Below the pieces are notes generated by a model, which saw nothing but the letters and a program-made list of their open reading frames with translations, ran no database searches and had not been told where the DNA came from. Position numbers and translations under genes: made by a program. This document shows, piece by piece, positions 42,601 through 49,386 of a DNA stretch of 53,275 nucleotides (positions are counted from its first letter, which is position 1; each line of letters starts with the position of its first letter). The stretch is taken from NCBI GenBank assembly GCA_017515345.1, contig JAFWFZ010000014.1, positions 1 to 53,275 of the forward strand. The letters are read 5' to 3'. Origin of the DNA: Oscillospiraceae bacterium (GTDB lineage Bacteria; Bacillota; Clostridia; Oscillospirales; Oscillospiraceae).

Positions 42601-43958
42601 CGCAGCTTTTTGAGCTCCTCGGTGAGCTCCTCAAAGTGCATGCTGTGGCTGGCCTTCACCAGCACGTTGTCGCCCTTCCGGATCAGCGACGGGAGCACGG
42701 ACAAAAGCGCGTCCTTCAGGGGAAACTGCCACGCCTCCGTCTCACTGCCGCCTGCGATAAGGCCCTTGTAGATATTTTCCGCTTCCCCGCCGCAGCAGAT
42801 GAGGCAGTCCAGCTTCTCCCCCGCCAGGGCGCCGATGCCCCGGTGGAGCTCCCTGGACTGGCGGCCCAACTCCTTCATGTCGCCAAGGATGGCTACCTTG
42901 CGTCCCTCCATCTTGGTGAGGGACAGGATGGCCGCCGTGACGGAGTTGGGATTCGCATTGTAGCAGTCATCGATAATGCGGATATAGCCCGTGTCGATGA
43001 TGCGGCTGCGCCCCTCAACCGTGGTATAGGAGCCGAGGCCGGCAGTGATCTCCTCATCCGACAGGCCAAACCGCTTGCCCAGGGCCGCCGCGGGCAGCGC
43101 CGCCAACGGCAGGTGGCTGCCATAGCCGGGGATGTGGGCGCGGAAGGAACCGCCCGCGTAAGCGATGGTCAGGTCCACCCCGTCCTCGCCCCTGTTCTCC
43201 ACATCTCTGGCGATAAAGTCGTTCTGTTCCCCGAAGCCAAAGGTGCACTTGGGGATCCCCGGCTCCAGTTCGCGCAGGAGCTCATCGTCGCCGTTCACCA
43301 CCGCGAGGCCGTTCCGGGGCATATAGGGGAACACCTCGCTCTTGGCCCGGAGGACGCCCCGGGTGTCGCCGAGCTGCTCCAGGTGGCAGTAGCCGATATT
43401 CGTGAAAATGCAGGCCGTGGGGCGCACCATCTCCGCCAGCACGGTCATCTCCCCGAAATCGCTGATGCCCATCTCGATAACGGCCATCTCGTGTTCCTCC
43501 CCCATCTGCAGCAGGGACAGGGGCACGCCGATGTCGTTGTTCAGGTTTTTGGGCGTTTTATAGGTGTTGAACCGGGCGGAGAGCACGGCGGCGGCCATCT
43601 CCTTGGCCGTGGTCTTGCCCACGCTGCCGATGACCCCGATCACCGGGATGGTGAACAGAGACCGGTAGTAGGCCGCAAGCCTTCGGAGCGCCGCGGTGGC
43701 GGAGGGCACCAGGATAAACGGCCCCTCCCCCTTCGGCTCATGCTCGCAGAGGCAGCAGACCGCGCCGGACTCCCACGCCGCCGGGGCGAAATCGTGGCCG
43801 TCGACCCGCTCGCCCCTGATGCAGACGAACAGGGCGCCGGGGGTGACCTCCCGGTTGTCCCGGACGACGCTTTCGATCCGGGCGCACTTGCCCGTCTCCG
43901 GCCCCACGTAGCGGCCGCCGGTGACCTCGGCGGCCTTCTCCACTGTCAGCAGCTTCAT
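42597..43958 (-). CDS. murF: UDP-N-acetylmuramoyl-tripeptide--D-alanyl-D-alanine ligase MurF
   Basis: The 453-residue protein adds D-Ala-D-Ala to the UDP-MurNAc tripeptide, the last cytosolic stem-peptide step. It shows LLTVEKAAEVTGGRYVG, VIGSVGKTTAKEMAA (ATP loop), YKTPKNLNNDIGVPLSLL, VIEMGIS, FTNIGYCHLE and IIDDCYNANPNSV. A GTG at 43967 starts the same frame three codons earlier; neither has a strong ribosome site, and both overlap or abut the ddl stop (43960), so coupling with ddl is likely. The ATG is chosen. Confidence 0.95.
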   Translation of the reverse strand: MKLLTVEKAAEVTGGRYVGPETGKCARIESVVRDNREVTPGALFVCIRGERVDGHDFAPAAWESGAVCCLCEHEPKGEGPFILVPSATAALRRLAAYYRSLFTIPVIGVIGSVGKTTAKEMAAAVLSARFNTYKTPKNLNNDIGVPLSLLQMGEEHEMAVIEMGISDFGEMTVLAEMVRPTACIFTNIGYCHLEQLGDTRGVLRAKSEVFPYMPRNGLAVVNGDDELLRELEPGIPKCTFGFGEQNDFIARDVENRGEDGVDLTIAYAGGSFRAHIPGYGSHLPLAALPAAALGKRFGLSDEEITAGLGSYTTVEGRSRIIDTGYIRIIDDCYNANPNSVTAAILSLTKMEGRKVAILGDMKELGRQSRELHRGIGALAGEKLDCLICCGGEAENIYKGLIAGGSETEAWQFPLKDALLSVLPSLIRKGDNVLVKASHSMHFEELTEELKKLR

Positions 43959-43959
43959 G

Positions 43960-44997
43960 TCATTCACCGTATTTCTTCAGGGAAAGCTCGATGATCTTTT
44001 CGCACAGCTCATCGTAGGATATCCCCTCCGCCGCGGCCTCCTGGGGCAGCAGGCTGGTGGGGGTGAGCCCGGGGAGGGTGTTCCCCTCCAGGCACCACAC
44101 ATCGCCCGCCTCATCCACGATGAAGTCCATGCGGCCGTAGACCTCGAACTGCAGCGCGCGGTAGGCGGCCACGGCGGCGGCCTTCAGCTTTTCCGTGATC
44201 TCATCCGGGAAATCGGCGGGGCAGATCTCCTCCGCCATGCCCTTCTGGTACTTGTTCCTGTAGTCATAGAAGCCGCCCACGGGGCAGATCTCAATGGGGG
44301 GCAGCGCACGCCCGTCGATGACGCCCACGTCCACCTCGCGGCCCTTCACATACCGCTCCACCACTACCTTCTCGTCGTAGCGGAAGGCCTCCTCCAGCGC
44401 GGGGAGATACCCGCTCTTTTCATAGACGATGCTGGTGCCCACGGAGCTGCCGCCGGAGCAGGGCTTCACCACACAGGGCCAGCAGAGCTCCGGATATTCC
44501 GCCGCGCCGCGCGTGAGAGTGATCCCCTCCGGCGTGCGGACGCCGCCGTCCCGCAGCACCATCTTAGCCACGGATTTATTCATGGCCAGGGCGCTGCCCA
44601 GGGGCCCGGTGCCGGTATAGCGGATGCCGGCCAGGTCAAAGGCGGCCTGGACCTTGCCGTCCTCCCCGTCGGCGCCGTGGAGGGCGGTGAACACGATGTC
44701 CGCCGCGGCGCACACCTCCAGCACGTTTTTGCCCATGCGGGAACGGCCGCCGTCACCGCGGCTCCTTCTCACCGCCTCCAGATCCGGGGCGTCCTCGCCG
44801 ATGGCCGCGGCCTCCGCCGCGTCGTCCCGCAGGAAGACCTCACGGGGATCGCTGTATTCGTCCTGATACCCGAAAAACAGGTCCATGAGCACCACCCGGT
44901 GTCCCAGCCTTTTCAGCGCGGCCGCCGCCATGGCGCCGCTGGAGAGGGAAACGTCCCGCTCGGCGGAGAGCCCGCCGCACAACACGACAATATTCAT
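43960..44997 (-). CDS. ddl: D-alanine--D-alanine ligase Ddl
   Basis: The 345-residue ATP-grasp enzyme makes D-Ala-D-Ala, the substrate of the neighbouring murF. It shows VVLCGGLSAERDVSLSSG, FTALHGADGEDGKVQ, VVKPCSGGSSVGTS, FYDYRNKY with the Tyr typical of D-Ala rather than D-Lac ligases, RMDFIVDEAG, and LEGNTLPGLTPTSLLPQ. AGGAGGTCAGCG precedes the ATG. It heads the operon ddl-murF-rluA-OYE. Confidence 0.96.
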   Translation of the reverse strand: MNIVVLCGGLSAERDVSLSSGAMAAAALKRLGHRVVLMDLFFGYQDEYSDPREVFLRDDAAEAAAIGEDAPDLEAVRRSRGDGGRSRMGKNVLEVCAAADIVFTALHGADGEDGKVQAAFDLAGIRYTGTGPLGSALAMNKSVAKMVLRDGGVRTPEGITLTRGAAEYPELCWPCVVKPCSGGSSVGTSIVYEKSGYLPALEEAFRYDEKVVVERYVKGREVDVGVIDGRALPPIEICPVGGFYDYRNKYQKGMAEEICPADFPDEITEKLKAAAVAAYRALQFEVYGRMDFIVDEAGDVWCLEGNTLPGLTPTSLLPQEAAAEGISYDELCEKIIELSLKKYGE

Positions 44998-45034
44998 CGC
45001 TGACCTCCTGAATGCTCCCGCCGGACCGGCGGAG

Positions 45035-45046
45035 AATATGCATATT
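45035..45046. repeat. 12-base palindrome at the ddl transcription start
   Basis: AATATGCATATT is a perfect palindrome, just downstream of the predicted ddl start site (near 45047). It may be an operator. Confidence 0.45.
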
Positions 45047-45053
45047 ACAAATT

Positions 45054-45082
45054 ATATTACTACATTCCGCGGCTTTTGACAA
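45054..45082 (-). promoter_or_regulatory. Probable promoter of ddl operon
   Basis: TTGTCA (45082-45077) and TAATAT (45059-45054) on the minus strand with a 17-base spacer; a TATAAT 3 bases further on would give a spacer of 20. Confidence 0.6.
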
Positions 45083-45101
45083 TCAGAAAATGGCGCGGCA
45101 G

Positions 45102-45133
45102 AAAAACGCCGGCCGGTCAAGCCCGGTCGGCGT
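45102..45133 (-). terminator. Terminator of the membrane protein gene
   Basis: On the minus strand ACGCCGACCGG (from 45133) pairs with CCGGCCGGCGT (to 45106) with one mismatch, and TTTTT (45106-45102) follows. It lies 7 bases after the stop at 45140. Confidence 0.85.
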
Positions 45134-45139
45134 CTGTGC

Positions 45140-45643
45140 TTACTGCTGATTCTCTTTCGCGTATTTCTTCCTCAGTTCTTCCCGCCGTATCTCCCTCTCT
45201 GCCTCCTCGGCGGCTTTGCGCGCCTGACGGCGCGTGTGTATTACGATCGCCAGCTCGATCACGTCCCAGACGAAAAGAACCAACCCCGCCGTGGCAAACT
45301 CGACCAGGTTCCGTTTGACCATCAGGCGGATCACGAGACGTACGGTGATCACGAACCTGGCAGCGGCAGCCAGGGAAACGAGCTCATGCTCCTTAACGAT
45401 CCGCCAAACGCCCTTCGGACTGAAGCAGCCGATATCATCGCCCACCCGGTGATCCCGGATCGCCAGCAAAAGGGTGAGGAGATCCAGCGCCAGATGACAG
45501 CCGAACAGAATGGCAAAGGGCGTCAGCGAATGATCGATCAGCGCCGCGAAAGTATGTATAGCCCACGCCATGAGCGCCAGCGACATCAGCAGCCGGATCA
45601 CAAGCAGGATCTGGCGAATGCGCAAGATCGGTTTACGATTCAT
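45140..45643 (-). CDS. Membrane protein, unknown function
   Basis: The 167-residue protein has probable membrane segments at about 12-31, 38-61, 92-109 and 115-135, and a 30-residue, strongly charged helical C-terminus (RRQARKAAEEAEREIRREEL). I do not recognise a family. GAAGGCGG lies upstream of the ATG. It has its own promoter and terminator, so it is probably expressed alone. Confidence 0.75.
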   Translation of the reverse strand: MNRKPILRIRQILLVIRLLMSLALMAWAIHTFAALIDHSLTPFAILFGCHLALDLLTLLLAIRDHRVGDDIGCFSPKGVWRIVKEHELVSLAAAARFVITVRLVIRLMVKRNLVEFATAGLVLFVWDVIELAIVIHTRRQARKAAEEAEREIRREELRKKYAKENQQ

Positions 45644-45725
45644 TCTTCCGCCTTCTTTCAGATTGAAATTATGTCTATTTCAGACTAATTTGTTTATTAA
45701 TTTCTTTTATATTTTATTTATTTTG

Positions 45726-45753
45726 ATTATAAACTATTCGTTGTAAATGTCAA
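45726..45753 (-). promoter_or_regulatory. Promoter of the membrane protein gene
   Basis: TTGACA (45753-45748) and TATAAT (45731-45726) on the minus strand, both full consensus, spacer 16 bases. The leader of about 75 bases is very AT-rich, unlike the rest of the window, and holds two CTGAAA repeats. Confidence 0.82.
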
Positions 45754-45827
45754 GTAAAACAGGAATCTGTCATTGTTCAGGCATATCCTCCCGCCCCGCG
45801 CATAGGGTGTACGGAGGGGGGATCGGT

Positions 45828-46607
45828 ATGAAAAGAAAGCGAAACCGCCTGCGGCTCCTGCTTATGCGGCGGGAGACGCCGGCTGTGCTGGGGACGCTGC
45901 TTCTGGCCGCGGTCGTGCTCTGGGCGGTGAATTCGCCCGCCATCGTGGGCGCCTCCGCCACGGTGCGGAAGCTGCCCGTTTACTGCGTGGAGCGGGACGA
46001 TAAATGCGTGTCGCTCACCTTCGACGCCGCCTGGGGCAACGAGGACACACAGCAGCTCATCGACATCCTCAGCCGGTACGGAGTCCGCGCCACGTTTTTC
46101 GTGGTGGGCGACTGGGTCGACAAGTACCCGGAATCGGTAAAAGCCCTTCACGACGCGGGGCACGAGGTGATGAACCACTCGCTGAACCACGCCCATTTCA
46201 CAAAGCTCTCCGCCGATGAGATCGTCGCCGACGTGACCGCCTGCAACGAAAAGATCGCCGCCGTCACCGGGGTGACGCCCACCCTGTTCCGCGCTCCCTA
46301 CGGGGAGTACGACGACAATGTGATCGCCGCCGTCGGCGCCATGGGCATGACAGCCATACAGTGGGACGTGGACAGTCTCGACTGGAAGGAGCTGTCCGCG
46401 GCGGAGATCACGGCGCGGGTCACCGCCCGGGCGTCACCGGGGAGCATCGTCCTGTTCCACAACGCCGCCCTCCACACGCCGGAGGCGCTGCCGGGGATCC
46501 TGGACCATCTCATTCAGAACGGCTTCCGCATCGTCCCCGTTTCGGAGCTGCTGCTCACCGGGGATTACACCATCGACCACACGGGGCGGCAGCAGCCGGT
46601 AAGATAA
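45828..46607 (+). CDS. pdaB: Polysaccharide deacetylase, PdaB-like sporulation protein
   Basis: The 259-residue protein has a basic N-terminus and one membrane anchor (about 18-36), then a NodB deacetylase domain: VSLTFDAAWGNEDT (Asp66), MNHSLNHAHF giving the HxxxH metal pair, FRAPYGEYD, and IQWDVDSLDW. The second Asp of the usual TFDDG is Ala, as in PdaB proteins (TFDISWG), which lack part of the canonical site. PdaB is needed for stable spores in Bacillus. GGAGGGGGG precedes the ATG at 45828; the frame is open back to 45747. I could not identify its promoter with confidence. Confidence 0.88.
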   Translation: MKRKRNRLRLLLMRRETPAVLGTLLLAAVVLWAVNSPAIVGASATVRKLPVYCVERDDKCVSLTFDAAWGNEDTQQLIDILSRYGVRATFFVVGDWVDKYPESVKALHDAGHEVMNHSLNHAHFTKLSADEIVADVTACNEKIAAVTGVTPTLFRAPYGEYDDNVIAAVGAMGMTAIQWDVDSLDWKELSAAEITARVTARASPGSIVLFHNAALHTPEALPGILDHLIQNGFRIVPVSELLLTGDYTIDHTGRQQPVR

Positions 46608-46611
46608 CAGC

Positions 46612-46642
46612 AAAAACGCCTCCGGTGACCGGAGGCGTTTTT
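46612..46642. terminator. Two-way terminator between pdaB and glpK
   Basis: AAAAACGCCTCCGG (46612-46625) and its exact complement (46629-46642) enclose TGA. The A and T runs make it a valid intrinsic terminator on both strands for the two convergent genes. Confidence 0.93.
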
Positions 46643-46670
46643 CTGCCGAAAAGCAGCCCTTATATGAACG

Positions 46671-48167
46671 TTATTCCGCTTCGATCCATCGAAGGGCCCG
46701 GTCCACGGCCTTTTGCCAGTTCTTCAGGAGCCGGTCCGCCTCCTCCTTCGGCTTTTGCGCCTCAAAGACACGGTCCACCTCCCGGAACGTCTCCAGCTCC
46801 TTCAGATCGTTCCAGACCCCGGCGCGCAGGCCGGCAAGATACGCCGCGCCGGCGGCGGTGGCCTCCACCGTTTTCGGGCGAATCACCGGGCAGCGGACAA
46901 GCTCCGACTGGAACTGGAGCAGGAAATCACTCACCGACGCGCCGCCGTCCACCCACAGCTCCGAGACAGGAGCGGCGATATCCGAGCTCATGGCCCTGCA
47001 CAGGTCATAGACCTGATAGGCGATGCTCTCCAGCACGGCGCGGGCCAGATGCGCCCGGGAGGAGCCCCGGGTGAGGCCGAAGACGCCGCCCCTGGCGTAC
47101 ATGTCCCAATAGGGCGCGCCCAGGCCGGTGAAGGCCGGGACCATATACACGCCGCCGTTGTCCGGCACCGTTTCCGCCAGGATGTCGATCTCGTGGGCGG
47201 TGGAAATGAGGCCCAGCTCATCCCGGAGCCACTGGATGGCGGAGCCCGCGTTGTATACGCTTCCCTCCAGGATGTAGGTGGTCTCCTCCCCCAGCCGCCA
47301 GCCAACGCTGGTGACGAGACCGTTGGAGGAGCGGAGAGAACTCGTCCCCGTGTTCATCAACGTGAAGCAGCCGGTACCGTAGGTATTCTTCACCATGCCC
47401 GGATGGAAGCAGCCCTGCCCGAACAGGGCCGCCTGCTGGTCCCCCGCCGAGCCGCAGACCGGCGCACCGGCCAGTCCCTCCAGCCCCGGCAGGCCGCTGA
47501 TCACGTGGCCGTAGAGCTCGCTGTTCCCCACAGGCTCCGGCAGGATGCACATGGGGATATTCAGAAGACGGCACAGGTCCTCGTCCCAGTCGCCCCTGTC
47601 GATATCGAAAAGCATGGTGCGGGAACAGTTCGACACGTCGGACACGTGCCGCCCGGTCAGCCGCCAGATGAGCCAGCAGTCCACCGTGCCGAACAGGAGC
47701 TCCCCGTTCTCCGCCCGCCGCTGGGCGCCGGGGATATTATCCAGCATCCACCGGAGCTTGGTGGCGGAGAAATAGGCGTCCGGCAGGAGGCCGGTCTTTT
47801 CCCGGATCAGCTCCGCGTCTCCGGCGAGCCTGTCCACAATAGGGGCGGAGCGGCGGCACTGCCACACGATGGCGTTCATCACCGGCCTGCCCGTGTCCCG
47901 CTCCCAGAGGATGGTGGTCTCCCGCTGGTTCGTGATGCCCACGGCGGCCACCTCCGAGCCGGTGATCCCGCTCTTCTCAATGGCCTCCGCCGCGCTTTTC
48001 AGCTCCGACTCCCATATCTCCATCGGGTCATGCTCCACCCATCCCTCTTTTGGGTAGTGCTGGGTCAGGGGGACCTGCCCCTGGGATATGGGCAGACCGG
48101 TCCGGTCAAACAGGATGGCTCTCGAGCTCGTGGTGCCCTGATCCAGGGCAAGGATAGTTGGTCCCAT
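46671..48167 (-). CDS. glpK: Glycerol kinase GlpK
   Basis: The 498-residue FGGY kinase phosphorylates glycerol to glycerol 3-phosphate. It shows ILALDQGTTSSRAILFD, EGWVEHDPMEIWES, ITNQRETTILWERDTG, the signature GSAGDQQAALFGQ, VKNTYGTGCFTLMNTG and WVDGGASVSDFLLQFQ. GGAGGTGCGCC precedes the ATG. No glpF or glpD is in the window. The divergent neighbour is an acylglycerol-type lipase, whose product would be glycerol. Confidence 0.97.
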   Translation of the reverse strand: MGPTILALDQGTTSSRAILFDRTGLPISQGQVPLTQHYPKEGWVEHDPMEIWESELKSAAEAIEKSGITGSEVAAVGITNQRETTILWERDTGRPVMNAIVWQCRRSAPIVDRLAGDAELIREKTGLLPDAYFSATKLRWMLDNIPGAQRRAENGELLFGTVDCWLIWRLTGRHVSDVSNCSRTMLFDIDRGDWDEDLCRLLNIPMCILPEPVGNSELYGHVISGLPGLEGLAGAPVCGSAGDQQAALFGQGCFHPGMVKNTYGTGCFTLMNTGTSSLRSSNGLVTSVGWRLGEETTYILEGSVYNAGSAIQWLRDELGLISTAHEIDILAETVPDNGGVYMVPAFTGLGAPYWDMYARGGVFGLTRGSSRAHLARAVLESIAYQVYDLCRAMSSDIAAPVSELWVDGGASVSDFLLQFQSELVRCPVIRPKTVEATAAGAAYLAGLRAGVWNDLKELETFREVDRVFEAQKPKEEADRLLKNWQKAVDRALRWIEAE

Positions 48168-48181
48168 GGCGCACCTCCGCG

Positions 48182-48202
48182 GCTGTATATTTCGCTGTAT
48201 AT
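48182..48202. repeat. Direct repeat in the glpK-lipase promoter region
   Basis: GCTGTATAT occurs at 48182-48190 and again at 48194-48202, 12 bases apart, ending 1 base before the -35 box of the lipase promoter and within the glpK leader. It may be a shared regulator site. Confidence 0.45.
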
Positions 48203-48203
48203 A

Positions 48204-48232
48204 TTGACTCAGGCATATACCGGAGTTAAAAT
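48204..48232 (+). promoter_or_regulatory. Promoter of the lipase gene
   Basis: TTGACT (48204-48209) and TAAAAT (48227-48232) with a 17-base spacer. The glpK promoter is less clear; TTGATG and TATATG with an 18-base spacer on the opposite strand is one option. Confidence 0.75.
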
Positions 48233-48270
48233 ACCACCATCAAGTATAACAGACCGGAGAAGCACTGTCC

Positions 48271-49218
48271 ATGATCAGATTTGAGGAATTCGAGTACCCG
48301 TCGTCAGACGGAAAGAGCCGGATCGCCGCCTCCCGCTGGATGCCGGAGGGAGAGCCGAAGGCTGTGGTGCAGATCCTCCACGGCATCTGCGAATACGTAG
48401 GAAGATTCGACGAGCTGGCGCGCTACCTGTGCGGCCGGGGCTTCCTCGTCACGGGGAACGACCACCTTGGCCACGGGCGCACGGCGGAGCTGAACGGAAA
48501 GCGGGGCATCCTCGCGGAGAAGGACGGCTGGATGCGCGCCGCGGAGGACGTGCGACGGCTTCGGGAGCTCACCGGGGAGCGGTATCCCGGCCTGCCATTC
48601 TTCATGCTGGGGCACTCCATGGGCTCCTTCCTGCTGCGCACCTATCTCATCCGCTGGCCGGGCGAGCTGAGCGGCGCGGTCATCGCAGGCACCGGGCAGG
48701 AACCCGCCGCCGTGCTGGCCTTTGGCAGGACGCTCGCGGCCGTCATCGGCGCGTTAGCCGGGAAGGAGCACGTGAGCCCTCTGATGCACGGTCTGGCCAT
48801 GGGCTCCTACAACAGGCAGTTCGCCCCCAACCGCACCCCCGCCGACTGGCTCACCCGCGACAAGGCGGCCGTGGACAAATACCTGGCTGACAAGAGGTGC
48901 GGCTTCATCCCCTCCGTGTGGCTCTACCGGGATATGCTGGGCGGGATGCTGTACATCTCCCGGCGGAAGAATCTGGACAGGATGGACCCGTCCACCCCCG
49001 TATACATCTACTCCGGCGACCGGGACCCGGTGGGCGGCCGCGGCAGAGGCGTGCGGACGGTGTACGGATACTTCCGTGACCGGGGTGTGAAGGATCTGAC
49101 CCTTCGTCTCTATGAGGGCGGCCGCCACGAGATGCACAACGAAATAAACCGCGGCGAGGTATTCCGCGATCTGTCCGACTGGCTGGAGGCGCACCTGCCG
49201 CAGGAGCGGAATATATAA
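48271..49218 (+). CDS. Alpha/beta hydrolase, monoacylglycerol lipase/lysophospholipase-like
   Basis: The 315-residue protein has the segments VVQILHGICEYVGRFDELA, GNDHLGHGRT, the nucleophile elbow LGHSMGSF (Ser116), YSGDRDPV (Asp at 250-252) and GGRHEMHNE (His286). This is the Hydrolase_4 pattern of monoacylglycerol lipases and lysophospholipases. There is no signal peptide, so it acts in the cytosol. CCGGAGAAG lies upstream of the ATG. The pairing with divergent glpK supports a role in releasing glycerol. Confidence 0.88.
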   Translation: MIRFEEFEYPSSDGKSRIAASRWMPEGEPKAVVQILHGICEYVGRFDELARYLCGRGFLVTGNDHLGHGRTAELNGKRGILAEKDGWMRAAEDVRRLRELTGERYPGLPFFMLGHSMGSFLLRTYLIRWPGELSGAVIAGTGQEPAAVLAFGRTLAAVIGALAGKEHVSPLMHGLAMGSYNRQFAPNRTPADWLTRDKAAVDKYLADKRCGFIPSVWLYRDMLGGMLYISRRKNLDRMDPSTPVYIYSGDRDPVGGRGRGVRTVYGYFRDRGVKDLTLRLYEGGRHEMHNEINRGEVFRDLSDWLEAHLPQERNI

Positions 49219-49282
49219 CGATTCGGAATATGACTGTTTTGGAATCATAAGGCGGGAAACAGCGCGAATCTCGCGGGACTTA

Positions 49283-49311
49283 TTGACACAGTCGGCGTTA
49301 AATATTAAAAT
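49283..49311 (+). promoter_or_regulatory. Promoter of the third OYE-family gene
   Basis: TTGACA (49283-49288) and TAAAAT (49306-49311) with a 17-base spacer; leader about 70 bases. The stretch 49219-49282 before it holds nothing clear beyond a short CGCGAATCTCGCG repeat. Confidence 0.83.
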
Positions 49312-49386
49312 AATACTACATGCGAATACGGACGGCCCTGCAGTTCCGGGCCGTATCCAACCAAGGCGAGAGAAAGGATGAATGAG

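Noticed and set aside
45781..45809. Possible sporulation-sigma promoter upstream of pdaB (GCATAT and CATAGGGTG, 14-base gap)
   Set aside because: The start site would fall on or after the ribosome binding site at about 45813, and the match to sigma-E/G/K consensus is incomplete.
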